Shown: positions 36,372 through 44,829, numbered from the stretch's first letter. The stretch: DNA of 60,094 nucleotides from SIG653 sp964509125 (GCA_964509125.1 CAZDVZ010000006.1:1-60094), one strand, 5' to 3'. Translations and numbers: made by a program. The notes: generated by a model not told the origin, from the letters alone.

Positions 36372-36444
36372 GAGGAATTGCTTCAAAAGAGTCTTGTTTT
36401 TGCATTGGTAAGCGTTTGCAATAATAAGAGAATGGGGAAAAAAT

Positions 36445-37728
36445 ATGTACGAACAACAAAATTTTGATTCCGAAACTTTAGATCAAACCCAAAAAAACAA
36501 AAATTTAGCAAAACTGATAATTATTATTTCCGCGGCGGTTATTGTCATTGCTGTTTCGGTGCTTTTTATCATACTGTATAACAAAAATGACAGAGAATCG
36601 TCAGAAAATATGACATCTGATGAGAGTTCGCAAGCGATCTCCGATGAAATCTCCGCCGGAGGCTTCGATGAAAACTCAGAGGAAAGCTCCGAAGAAAGCT
36701 CAGAGGAAAGTTCCGAGGAGAGCTCCGAAGAAAGCTCAGAGGAAAGCTCAGAGGAAAGTTCCGAAGAAAGCTCAGAGGAACCTGATCATCGTTGGGTTAA
36801 GAACAACATGGGAATTACCTATCTTTACGAGGGCGCTGGTTTTACTCAATTTAACGGCACAAAAAATTCTGCCGCAAAATACAGCGATAAAATAAACAGC
36901 TTTGTTTCAAATGTTTCCTTTCCTGTTTATTCTATTATCGCTCCAACTTCTGTAGAATTTATAGATATTCCCAGGGATATCAGACAGGAAGACGATTTTT
37001 TTAATCAGTCACAGAAAAACTTTATCAATTATGTTTCCGAGGGCTTAACTGCCACAAATGTTTATATATATGATGCTATAAAAGAAAATGTTTCTTCTGA
37101 GTATTTATATTTCAAAACAGATAGGAACTGGACTGCGGATGCGGCATATTATGCATATGCGGAATTTTGCGATGCTTCGGGCAATATAGCTGCCTCAAAA
37201 AGCGCATATGAAATGGGAAGTTATACCGGTTATTTGGGAAATTATTATAATGCAACAAATTCTGAAAGATTGAAAGCCAATGCAGATACGGTAAATTATT
37301 ATAGAATAAGCGATATATATCCGTGTTCTGTTACTATGTATATTAACGGCGCTGCTTATAAAGACAGAGCTTTGATATATACTCAGCTTTCAAATCCTGT
37401 CACATACGCTTATTATGCGTTTCTTGGCGACAGAGGACAAACATTTACCATTACGTCCCAAAATTCTGCAACGGAAAAATCTTTGCTTGTAGTTGGTGAT
37501 GAATCTGCATTTGCTTTTGTTCCGTATCTTGCTGCAAACTATAGAACCATTTATTTTGTGAATACGGAGAAATACAGCGGATATATCAATGATTATTTGG
37601 TTGATAAAGCGGTTGATGAAGCTGTGATCCTGTCTTATGCTACAAATGCGGCTACTAATAGTTATGTAACAGCACTTGAAAACATTTTTTCCGGCCCTGT
37701 AGAAGTAACAACGGATGGGGAGAATTAA
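36445..37728 (+). CDS. DHHW-family-like membrane-anchored protein with Ser-Glu repeat
   Basis: 427 residues. A cytoplasmic N-terminus and one membrane helix (about 20-45) are followed by a 35-residue SSEE repeat and an SGNH-like extracellular domain. The domain matches the DHHW family in FPVYSIIAPTSVEFIDIP and in FKTDRNWTADAAYYAYAEFC, where the usual DHHW signature reads DRNW. Family members are suspected surface polymer-modifying proteins; with two motif His changed, activity is doubtful. The stop overlaps that of convergent yunB. GGGG 8 nt before the ATG is the RBS. Confidence 0.75.
   Translation: MYEQQNFDSETLDQTQKNKNLAKLIIIISAAVIVIAVSVLFIILYNKNDRESSENMTSDESSQAISDEISAGGFDENSEESSEESSEESSEESSEESSEESSEESSEESSEEPDHRWVKNNMGITYLYEGAGFTQFNGTKNSAAKYSDKINSFVSNVSFPVYSIIAPTSVEFIDIPRDIRQEDDFFNQSQKNFINYVSEGLTATNVYIYDAIKENVSSEYLYFKTDRNWTADAAYYAYAEFCDASGNIAASKSAYEMGSYTGYLGNYYNATNSERLKANADTVNYYRISDIYPCSVTMYINGAAYKDRALIYTQLSNPVTYAYYAFLGDRGQTFTITSQNSATEKSLLVVGDESAFAFVPYLAANYRTIYFVNTEKYSGYINDYLVDKAVDEAVILSYATNAATNSYVTALENIFSGPVEVTTDGEN
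36676..36780 (+). repeat. 12-bp tandem repeat encoding (Ser-Ser-Glu-Glu)n
   Basis: 105 bp of near-identical AGCTCAGAGGAA / AGCTCCGAAGAA units, all in frame, form the acidic stalk of the DHHW-like protein. Copy number is likely to vary between strains by slippage. Confidence 0.9.
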
Positions 37729-38318
37729 TCAATATAAGCAAATGGAATATCTCCAATAATTACTGTCTCTGCAATGCAGACTTCCGTTGAGATATCAATG
37801 CTTTGAGATGAAAAGGGAGAAGCAAGTTCTACGCTGAGACGTATATCTAAATAAAGGCTGTGGAGCGTTTGATTTATTCCCACGGAAGTAAATGTTTGTT
37901 TAAGTTCTGTGGCAACCGCCCCCAAAGGAATTATGTCAATTTTAATATCAGGCCCTTTTGCGGAGAATATACGGCTTCCTAAGAGCGTTCCCAAAGGTAC
38001 AGAGAATGTTTCTTTCACATCGTCTTTTAAGGCGTGAATAATTGCGGATACTGTTTCGCCTTTAAGTTTGTTTACACTTTTTGAATTTACAGAAATAGCA
38101 GTAATTTTTCCTGCGGAGTCGCGGTGTATTTGGCATATGCTGCTGTACTCCGCAGATTGTTTTTCTACGGACTCCAATACGCATTGATTAATTATACCAT
38201 ATACTTTATTTGTTCCGTATGTTTTGGCGAAATTTGAAAGTGTTTTGTCAAGGTGTGCGGCAATAATGTATATTATCAATATTATCAATGAGAAAGTTGT
38301 TAATATTTTAAGTTTCAT
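37725..38318 (-). CDS. yunB: Sporulation protein YunB
   Basis: 197 residues. One N-terminal membrane helix precedes a conserved domain with PLGTLLGSRIFSAKGPDI, IDIIPLGAVATELKQTF, GINQTLHSLYLDI and a final VCIAETVIIGDIPFAY, all typical of YunB. In Bacillus YunB is made in the mother cell under sigma-E and affects spore formation. The short gap to the divergent PqqD-like gene (38319-38363) would hold both promoters; no confident sigma-E site was read. Confidence 0.9.
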   Translation of the reverse strand: MKLKILTTFSLIILIIYIIAAHLDKTLSNFAKTYGTNKVYGIINQCVLESVEKQSAEYSSICQIHRDSAGKITAISVNSKSVNKLKGETVSAIIHALKDDVKETFSVPLGTLLGSRIFSAKGPDIKIDIIPLGAVATELKQTFTSVGINQTLHSLYLDIRLSVELASPFSSQSIDISTEVCIAETVIIGDIPFAYID

Positions 38319-38363
38319 ATAAAACCTATCGTGTATAAAGTTTTCTTAAAAGGAGACATTGAA

Positions 38364-38630
38364 ATGATATTAAGAAAAGAAATAATTATATCAGATTTTG
38401 ACGACGGCTTTGTTGCAGTTGCCGCAGAAGAAGCGAGTGAATTTTTTCACGGAATGATCAAGCTCAACGGCACGGGAGCTTTTATAACCAATTGTCTTAA
38501 GGAAGAAACAAATGTTTTGGACGTTGTAAAGGCATTGCGTAAAGAATATGATGTTTCAGAAGAAAAAGCAAGGCGTGATGTGGAAAGACTTGTTGAAGTA
38601 TACCGAGACGCCAATTTGCTTATAGAATAA
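38364..38630 (+). CDS. PqqD-like peptide-binding protein (RiPP recognition element)
   Basis: 88 residues. It matches the PqqD family in pattern: a beta-hairpin with EFFHGMIKLNGTGAFI, then helices in VLDVVKALRKEYDVSEEKARRDVERLVE and a final DANLLIE. These domains bind leader peptides of ribosomally made, modified peptides. The ATG at 38364 follows AAAAGGA by 10 nt; the GTG at 38331 has no RBS. The next gene starts 2 bp after its stop. There are no other pqq genes, so a PQQ role is unlikely. Confidence 0.8.
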   Translation: MILRKEIIISDFDDGFVAVAAEEASEFFHGMIKLNGTGAFITNCLKEETNVLDVVKALRKEYDVSEEKARRDVERLVEVYRDANLLIE

Positions 38631-38632
38631 TT

Positions 38633-39064
38633 ATGCAAATGCTTGAAGAAATATTGATAAAAGAAGGAAAATGTATTTTTCCCATAAAGGGTATTAGTAT
38701 GATGCCGATGCTTGAGCAGTCCAAGGATACTGTGTTGGTTGTGATTACTAAAGATAAACTTAAAAAGTATGATATTCCTCTATATAAAGTGAAAGGCAAC
38801 TATTATCTTCACAGGATAATATCTGTTAAAAATGATTACTATATCACTTGCGGTGATAATTGTATTACAAAAGAAAGAGTGCCATTTTCAAATGTTTTGG
38901 GCGTTGTTGAAGGATTTTATAAAAACGGTAAATATATTTCGTGTTCAAACTCCGATTACTTAAAATATGCAAAAAAACGCTGTAAGAGCAGATGGAGACG
39001 CAGCTTGGTGCGATATATTTCATATGGTGCGAAAAGAATATTTGGACGAAACAAAAAACAATAA
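38633..39064 (+). CDS. S24/S26-type peptidase (signal peptidase-like)
   Basis: 143 residues. The catalytic Ser is in GISMMPML near residue 23 and YYLHRIIS lies where the second catalytic region is expected, followed by TCGDNC, the usual GDN box. There is no clear membrane anchor at the N-terminus, and the C-terminus is basic. Family members are signal peptidases or LexA-like self-cleaving proteins; next to a PqqD-like protein, cleavage of a leader peptide is a reasonable guess. A second in-frame ATG lies two codons downstream. Confidence 0.8.
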   Translation: MQMLEEILIKEGKCIFPIKGISMMPMLEQSKDTVLVVITKDKLKKYDIPLYKVKGNYYLHRIISVKNDYYITCGDNCITKERVPFSNVLGVVEGFYKNGKYISCSNSDYLKYAKKRCKSRWRRSLVRYISYGAKRIFGRNKKQ

Positions 39065-40193
39065 CATATTGCGTCATCTTGCGTTGTCACTTAGAGCTTC
39101 TGTAAGAAATGAACAACCTCCACTTTTGGATGACGATACAGATTTTCGGCTTTTGCTAAAGTTTGCAGAGCGTCATGCTGTGCTTTCTGCCGTTTATGAA
39201 AGTGTAAAATGTAGTAATTGCCCGGAAGATATTTTAAAAAAATGGTCTGACAAGGTAGGACTTGCTATCAATAAAGAAATACTCTTCGATAACGAGTTGT
39301 GTAAAGTAGAGAAGGTTTTTACAGATGCTAAAATAAAGTTTGTTCCCATTAAAGGGATTGTTATCAAAAAGCTTTATCCTAAATTGGGAATGAGGCAGTT
39401 TTGTGATTATGACATTTTGATCGAAAGCTCAAAAAGCGATCTTTCAAAGGAAAAAATGAAGTCTTTAAACTATGTGGTTTCACGGGATAGAATTTCAGAA
39501 GAAAAGGCACATAGTTCTATCGCTGTTATAGATTGTCACAAATCGCCTATATTTAATTTTGAGTTGCATAAAAAGCTGTTTCACGGTGTTGAAGAGGGTT
39601 ATTTTAAGAACATTTGGGAACGGGTGGATTTTCCGTATGAAAACCCGTATAAAGGAAAAATGCGAGATGAGGATGTCTATTTATATCACCTTGCTCACTT
39701 GCGTTCGCACCTTGAAGAAAGGAGCGGTGCGGGGATCAGGTATCTTGCCGACCATTATCTTATTAAAGAAAAACTATTAAAAAAAGATGATGATACAAAT
39801 CGATATATAAAAAAAATTTTAGAAGAAGAAAATTTGGTTGATTTTGAAAAGGAAATAGACGCAGTTACGTATGACCTTTTTTCCTCTCCCGTGGATGAGG
39901 TTGATTTTAACGCTTTGGAGGCTTTTTTGCTTTACGGCATTCATGGCTCCTTGGAAAATAAGGCTAATTTGGGAGTAAAAAAAGAGGGAAGGGTAGTTTT
40001 CACGTTAAAGCGTATATTCCCGCCTTACACCAAAATGGCAGAGTATTATTATTCCTTGAAAAAGTTTCCCATTCTTTTACCATTTTACTATGTTCATCGT
40101 TTTTTTTCCATTTTGGTTAATAAAAGCAGACGAAATGCGGCAAAAAGCGAAATGCGTTCTGCGTGGGTAAATCCTAAAACAAAATCAAAATAA
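39024..40193 (+). CDS. Nucleotidyltransferase family protein (NTP_transf_5-like)
   Basis: About 389 residues. The key segment is FVPIKGIVIKKLYP followed by RQFCDYDILIE, which has the paired acidic residues of the uncharacterised nucleotidyltransferase group found in lasso-peptide and other RiPP clusters. A long C-terminal region (HKKLFHGVEEGYF, YLYHLAHLRSHL) is typical of the same family. The start is uncertain: the frame is open from 38967, and the ATG at 39024 overlaps the peptidase gene by 41 nt without a strong RBS. Catalysis and substrate are unknown. Confidence 0.75.
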   Translation: MVRKEYLDETKNNNILRHLALSLRASVRNEQPPLLDDDTDFRLLLKFAERHAVLSAVYESVKCSNCPEDILKKWSDKVGLAINKEILFDNELCKVEKVFTDAKIKFVPIKGIVIKKLYPKLGMRQFCDYDILIESSKSDLSKEKMKSLNYVVSRDRISEEKAHSSIAVIDCHKSPIFNFELHKKLFHGVEEGYFKNIWERVDFPYENPYKGKMRDEDVYLYHLAHLRSHLEERSGAGIRYLADHYLIKEKLLKKDDDTNRYIKKILEEENLVDFEKEIDAVTYDLFSSPVDEVDFNALEAFLLYGIHGSLENKANLGVKKEGRVVFTLKRIFPPYTKMAEYYYSLKKFPILLPFYYVHRFFSILVNKSRRNAAKSEMRSAWVNPKTKSK

Positions 40194-40220
40194 TATCATT
40201 CATTTGGAGGTTAAACTTCG

Positions 40221-40253
40221 ATGAAATTTTTTATGTGTTGCTTTTCCGTTTAA
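40221..40253 (+). CDS. Possible 10-residue peptide ORF
   Basis: GGAGG at 40206-40210 is followed 10 nt later by an ATG and ten codons encoding MKFFMCCFSV, then TAA. It lies 27 bp after the nucleotidyltransferase gene. It overlaps the -35 of the next promoter, and so short an ORF with a good RBS can occur by chance; kept because of its position after a RiPP-like trio. Confidence 0.2.
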   Translation: MKFFMCCFSV

Positions 40254-40266
40254 AATATGGTATACT
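40238..40266 (+). promoter_or_regulatory. Promoter of the large LRR/dockerin gene
   Basis: TTGCTT (40238-40243), 17-bp spacer, TATACT (40261-40266); the ATG is 33 bp further on with GAGGAGG before it. Confidence 0.7.
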
Positions 40267-40299
40267 TTTCATAGTAAAATTGATTATGAGGAGGCATTT

Positions 40300-42765
40300 A
40301 TGAAAGATCAAATTAGAAAAAGAATTCTTTCCCTTGTGCTGGTAATTGCAATATTTACATCTTTCGTAAATTTTGTGAGAATACCTGTAAAAGCGGCAAC
40401 GGTTGATTCCGGAACTTGTGGAACTAATCTTACATGGACTCTTTTTGACAGCGGAACGCTTACGATTTCCGGTACGGGCGCCATGACTGATTATTCTTCT
40501 TATGCCCCTTGGTATTCAAGCCGTGACATCATTAAAACTGTTGTAATGACAAATGATGTTACCACAATAGGAAATAAAGCATTTTTTGATTTTGTAAATC
40601 TTGAAAGTGTAAAAATAAGCGATTCTGTTACCACTATTGGAAATTGGGCGTTTTACAATTGCACCAAGCTTACCAAAATAATTATTCCCAGCTCTGCTAC
40701 CGCTATAGGCAGTCGGGCGTTTTACGGGTGCGAGGCTCTTGAAGACTTAACAATCGGCAATTCTGTGTCATCTATAGGTGAAAGCGCTTTTTATTCTTGC
40801 GATAATCTTGCAAGTGTAACGATTCCCGACTCTGTTGTTACTATGGGCACTAATGTGTTTTCCAATTGTCAAAATCTTAAAAGTGTTACTATTGGTAATT
40901 CTGTAACTGCTATAAAGGCGAATGCATTTTATTCTTGCGCCAATCTTGAAAGCATAATTATGGGTAATTCTGTTACCACTATAGGAAATTGGGCTTTCAG
41001 TGGCTGTCAGAAACTTAAAGTCATAAAGATCGGAGATTCTGTAACCTCTATAGGCGACCGGGCGTTTAATAGATGCACTAATCTTGCAGTAGTAACAATT
41101 CCCGATTCTGTTGCTTCAATAGGAGATAATACATTTTACGATTATAATTACAATATGATAATACGAGCGAATTCGGGATCATATGCGGAAACATATGCGA
41201 AGAACAACAATATTATATTTTCTGTTCCTTCCGGAATTTGCGGAGATAATGCCACGTACACATTGGGCGAAGACGGATCTCTTTTGATAGAAGGAACGGG
41301 CGCATTAAACGAAGGTGCGTTTTCCAGATGGGGTATAATATCTCTTATTATTTCCGACGGAATAACGGAAATTGATGCCACATCGTTTGGTAGGTGTGTG
41401 AATTTAGAAAATATATGGATAGGTAATGATGTTAAGTTTGTAGGAGACAATCCGTTTAGAAATTGCGGAACACCTAAAACATTAACCGTTTCTGAAGATA
41501 ATCCAAATTATTCTGCCCTTGATGGAATTTTATTCAATAAGGATAAAACAGAATTGATTAAAGCGGTAGGAGCGATTCCGTCATCCTATGCTGTTCCCGA
41601 TACAGTTGTTACTATAGCTAAAAAAGCATTTGAACTTAAAAGCGAGTTGATAGAACTTACAATTCCGGATTCTGTTATAACGATAGATGATCGTGCATTT
41701 TATTTCTGCGAATCGTTATCATCTGTAACACTGGGAAATTCTGTTGAAACGATAGGACTTGAAGCTTTTTATGAATGCGACGCTCTTGTAAGCATTGTGG
41801 TGCCCGAAAGCGTTACATCATTGGGAGCTTATTCCTTGGGGTATTTTGCCCTTGATTATGTTGAATTGATGTATGAAATAGTTCCGGACTTTTCGATTTA
41901 TGGAAAGCGTGGAACTGAAGCAGAAACATACGCAAACAATAACGGAATGAACTTTATACGTATAGATATGGAAGAAGATACTGTGGTGGATTCCGGAATG
42001 TGCGGTGAGAACGCTGCGTGGATTCTTTCCGAAAACGGAACACTTACATTATTCGGCACCGGAAGTGTAGAAAAAGGAAGCTGGGATGCTTCTATTGTAA
42101 ACAATGTTATACTGGAGAGCGGAATTACATCCATAGAGCCACTTTGCTTTGACGACGAAAATAATATTGTAAGCGTAACAATTCCCGAAACCGTAACAAA
42201 TATTGGTGAAGGAGCATTTTCAGGCTGTACATCCTTGGTGGACGTATATTATGAAGGATCGGAATATCAATGGAACATTATTACCGTAGGACTTGTCAAC
42301 GATGCTTTAATGAAGGCAAATCTTCATTTTGCTAAGGCTAACAATACTAAACTTGAAATAATTGATAATAAAGTTACTGTTTCGGAAGGAATTATGAAAG
42401 GACTTTCTGAAAACATGACGGTTAGCAGCCTTTCTTCTGTAATCTGCAACGATGAATTTATTGTATTAAATGCAGAGGGAGCAGAACTTTCCGAAATGGA
42501 TAAAATCGGAACGGGAACATTTATTGCTGTTATGGTAGATGGTGTTATGACAGATTCTGTTACGGTTGTAATAAACGGTGATGTTGATGGAACGGGCACG
42601 GTAGATTCTACAGACTATCTTAGAATTAAAAGTGCTTTCCTCAATTTGCATACCTTGGAAGGCGCATATCTTGCCGCATCTGACACTAACGCTGACGGAG
42701 AGATTAATGCAACTGACTATTTGCAAATAAAAAGTCATTTTCTTGGTACTTACAGTTTGTATTAA
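40300..42765 (+). CDS. Large BspA-type LRR surface protein with dockerin-like C-terminus
   Basis: 821 residues. A signal peptide (about 1-33) is followed by three copies of a short opening module of the type VDSGTCGxNxTWTL...GTLTISGTGAM, near residues 35, 310 and 565. The first two head long arrays of LRR_5 repeats (SVTTIGNWAFYNCTKL type) and the third only a short one. The last 65 residues are dockerin-like: DVDGTGTVDSTDYLRIK and DTNADGEINATDYLQIK, ending FLGTYSLY. It is probably an extracellular adhesin or scaffold component; ligand and cohesin partner are unknown. GAGGAGG is 6 nt before the ATG. Confidence 0.92.
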   Translation: MKDQIRKRILSLVLVIAIFTSFVNFVRIPVKAATVDSGTCGTNLTWTLFDSGTLTISGTGAMTDYSSYAPWYSSRDIIKTVVMTNDVTTIGNKAFFDFVNLESVKISDSVTTIGNWAFYNCTKLTKIIIPSSATAIGSRAFYGCEALEDLTIGNSVSSIGESAFYSCDNLASVTIPDSVVTMGTNVFSNCQNLKSVTIGNSVTAIKANAFYSCANLESIIMGNSVTTIGNWAFSGCQKLKVIKIGDSVTSIGDRAFNRCTNLAVVTIPDSVASIGDNTFYDYNYNMIIRANSGSYAETYAKNNNIIFSVPSGICGDNATYTLGEDGSLLIEGTGALNEGAFSRWGIISLIISDGITEIDATSFGRCVNLENIWIGNDVKFVGDNPFRNCGTPKTLTVSEDNPNYSALDGILFNKDKTELIKAVGAIPSSYAVPDTVVTIAKKAFELKSELIELTIPDSVITIDDRAFYFCESLSSVTLGNSVETIGLEAFYECDALVSIVVPESVTSLGAYSLGYFALDYVELMYEIVPDFSIYGKRGTEAETYANNNGMNFIRIDMEEDTVVDSGMCGENAAWILSENGTLTLFGTGSVEKGSWDASIVNNVILESGITSIEPLCFDDENNIVSVTIPETVTNIGEGAFSGCTSLVDVYYEGSEYQWNIITVGLVNDALMKANLHFAKANNTKLEIIDNKVTVSEGIMKGLSENMTVSSLSSVICNDEFIVLNAEGAELSEMDKIGTGTFIAVMVDGVMTDSVTVVINGDVDGTGTVDSTDYLRIKSAFLNLHTLEGAYLAASDTNADGEINATDYLQIKSHFLGTYSLY

Positions 42766-42838
42766 TAATTTTTAAATGGCGTAGATAAAAAGCACTGAAA
42801 TAAAAAATTGCAAACTTGAAAAATATATTTATGATGTA

Positions 42839-42870
42839 AGATCGGATGTGAAAAAAATCACATCCGATCT
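42839..42870. terminator. Hairpin between convergent LRR and sigE genes
   Basis: A perfect 13-bp stem (42839-42851 with 42858-42870) encloses a six-A loop and could end transcription from both sides. T tracts are weak on both strands. Confidence 0.65.
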
Positions 42871-42900
42871 CGATTTCTATTGTCCTATTTGAAGTTTGTT

Positions 42901-43635
42901 TTATGTTCTGTAAAATTCCATTTTCATAAGTTCGTCTTTAAGCTTGACCATGATCCTTTTTTCAAGCCTTGAAATGTATGATTGAGAAATGCCCAAAATG
43001 TCTGCAACTTCCTTTTGCGTTTTTTCTTCGCCGTTTGATGCTATCCCAAAACGAAGTTCAATAATTGTTCGTTCCCTTTCGTCTAAACGGGAAATTGCAA
43101 GACGGATCAGCCTGACATCTTCTGCTTTTTCAATATCTTTGTTTACGTAGTCACTATCTGTTCCCAAAAGGTCGGAAAGCAAAAGCTCGTTTCCGTCCCA
43201 GTCAACATTTAACGGCTCATCAATGGAAATTTCATTTTTAGTTCCGGCATTTTTTCTTATGAACATCAAAATCTCGTTTTCTATACACCGGGATGCGTAT
43301 GTAGCAAGTTTGATCTCTTTTTCCGCCTTGAAAGATCCAACCGCTTTCATAAGCCCTATAGTGCCGATGGAGATAAGATCTTCTATTCCCACTCCCGTGT
43401 TCTCAAATTTTTTTGCAATGTAGATAACAAGTCTTAGATTCCGTTCAACCAATATATTTTTGGCTTCTTCTCTTGTTCTCATTTGGGATATAAGCAAAGC
43501 TTCTTCTTCTTTGGTGAGAGGTGGAGGCAGGGTGTCCGGCCCGTTTATGTAAAAGCAACTATTGTCTTTTTTTGTTTGGAAGTCGTTTATCTTTTTCATT
43601 ATTTCCTTGAAAATATTTGTACAGATTTTTTTCAT
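42901..43635 (-). CDS. sigE: RNA polymerase sporulation sigma factor sigma-E
   Basis: 244 residues with a pro-region: the first about 30 residues are a basic/hydrophobic leader removed by SpoIIGA before activity. Region 2 has NLRLVIYIAKKFENTGVG and DLISIGTIGLMKAV; region 4 has LDERERTIIELRFG and QKEVADILGISQSYISRLEKR. It directs early mother-cell transcription. The ATG at 43635 with AAGGA 10 nt upstream is preferred over the adjacent TTG. It lies 24 bp after spoIIGA. sigG, often next, is not here. Confidence 0.95.
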   Translation of the reverse strand: MKKICTNIFKEIMKKINDFQTKKDNSCFYINGPDTLPPPLTKEEEALLISQMRTREEAKNILVERNLRLVIYIAKKFENTGVGIEDLISIGTIGLMKAVGSFKAEKEIKLATYASRCIENEILMFIRKNAGTKNEISIDEPLNVDWDGNELLLSDLLGTDSDYVNKDIEKAEDVRLIRLAISRLDERERTIIELRFGIASNGEEKTQKEVADILGISQSYISRLEKRIMVKLKDELMKMEFYRT

Positions 43636-43659
43636 CAAGGTGTATCCTTTCTTTGGCTT

Positions 43660-44505
43660 TTATTCAATGTATGTACCGGGAATAAGTCCCGAAGATCCTC
43701 CAAAGCTTCCGGGTGAAAAGTCTATGCCCAAGAGGCAACTAATGCTCTTTCTTTCTTTTTGTCCGAAAAGACTCACAACCGTGTTTTTGGGTCTGATTAC
43801 AGGGATGAGTCCTTTGTCTGAAGATACAAGTCTGATTCCTGTTGGAAAACTTTCAGAAAGCACGTCGAGACGTTTAATTGCCAGAAGTTGTTCTTCTCCG
43901 AAAATATCATTTAGCTCAAAATGTTTTATAAGTATTATTCCATCTCCGCTAATAGGATCTCGCAGTAAATTTCCCGTGTCTATTAGTGCATCAAAGGTTT
44001 TGGTTCCGTTTTCAAAGCTTACAAAAACTCGTGCGGTTTTAATTGAAATTCTCTTTCCCATATTAATGAAAAAAGGAAACGATAAAAAAATAAAAAGTAG
44101 AATCAACAGCAAAAGTGACACCGGGGATATATCTGCGTAAATTCCACCATCAATAGAAACAAAATTTCCATTAGATGATAAAATCCCCGTAATTATTCCC
44201 CCGCTTACTGCACATATACCAAAAAAAACAGAAGATGTTTTTAAAACCGTAAAAGCACTTGTTGATGGTGTGAAAATAGAGCATATCAGCACCAATGCAA
44301 GAATGTGAATTACAAACCTTGTGGTATTTGCTTCATCTTGAAGAAACAAAGCTAAAATGGAATATGCTCCCCCTAAAGTGGAGGAGACTATTATGGGTAT
44401 TACTCTTCGTTTTAATTTGCATATATAAAGTGTGGAATATATACAAGCAATATCTACGGCAAAGTTCAGTATGAATAATACATCAATGTATATTGTATAT
44501 GTCAA
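43660..44505 (-). CDS. spoIIGA: Sigma-E processing peptidase SpoIIGA
   Basis: 281 residues. Five N-terminal membrane helices (starting IYIDVLFILNFAVDIACI) precede a cytoplasmic aspartic-protease-like domain with DALIDTGNLLRDP (D176) and a C-terminal LGIDFSPGSFGG segment. It cleaves the sigma-E pro-sequence when signalled by SpoIIR. It starts at TTG, with a strong AAGGAGGAG 7 nt upstream. First gene of the spoIIGA-sigE operon. Confidence 0.93.
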   Translation of the reverse strand: MTYTIYIDVLFILNFAVDIACIYSTLYICKLKRRVIPIIVSSTLGGAYSILALFLQDEANTTRFVIHILALVLICSIFTPSTSAFTVLKTSSVFFGICAVSGGIITGILSSNGNFVSIDGGIYADISPVSLLLLILLFIFLSFPFFINMGKRISIKTARVFVSFENGTKTFDALIDTGNLLRDPISGDGIILIKHFELNDIFGEEQLLAIKRLDVLSESFPTGIRLVSSDKGLIPVIRPKNTVVSLFGQKERKSISCLLGIDFSPGSFGGSSGLIPGTYIE

Positions 44506-44530
44506 ACGATATCTCCTCCTTCCGCCAAAT

Positions 44531-44564
44531 ATTTTACTACTTGCATAAAGAATTTTTTGTCAAA
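44531..44564 (-). promoter_or_regulatory. spoIIG-type promoter with an overlapping Spo0A box
   Basis: On the minus strand TTGACA (44563-44558) and TAAAAT (44536-44531) are separated by 21 bp, longer than normal. The plus-strand sequence TTTGTCAAA at 44556-44564 fits the published 0A-box consensus TTTGTCRAA and covers the -35. In Bacillus spoIIG an overlong spacer with 0A sites over the -35 makes the promoter Spo0A-dependent. The predicted leader here is only about 19 nt. Confidence 0.6.
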
Positions 44565-44613
44565 GAGAGGAATATATAAATAATAATCTTTAAAAGATAA
44601 AGGAGGGTAACCG

Positions 44614-44829
44614 TTGAATAAAAGGGGAGATAAAGAAGAAAAAAACAAAAATGGGTTTTTATATTTTATTTTGTTTTCAATGCTCATTTTTTCGTTAATT
44701 ATGTTTTATAAGAGTGAAAACAATGCCGTGGCCGCAGGAAGCTTTGGAAAAAATGAAGGCTACAGAAATGTTTCGTTTTCAGATCTTTCAAAGAAAATTT
44801 CACTTGGAGGTAGCTTTGCCAAAGATTAA
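44614..44829 (+). CDS. Small single-pass membrane protein of unknown function
   Basis: 71 residues, starting at TTG with AAAGGAGGG 6 nt upstream. A charged N-terminus (NKRGDKEEKNKNG) is followed by one hydrophobic helix and a soluble tail of about 40 residues. The end overlaps the start of the M50 protease gene by 14 nt, so the two are co-translated. It could be a partner of the protease, in the place SpoIVFA has for SpoIVFB, but it has no recognisable similarity. Confidence 0.65.
   Translation: MNKRGDKEEKNKNGFLYFILFSMLIFSLIMFYKSENNAVAAGSFGKNEGYRNVSFSDLSKKISLGGSFAKD

Noticed and set aside
38364..38630. PQQ cofactor biosynthesis role for the PqqD-like gene
   Set aside because: No pqqA, pqqC or pqqE is nearby and Clostridia do not normally make PQQ; the domain is better read as a general peptide-binding RRE.
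44714..44815. N-terminal extension of the site-2 protease
   Set aside because: The extension overlaps the small membrane protein in another frame, lacks an RBS and does not resemble the family; TTG at 44816 with GGAGG fits better.
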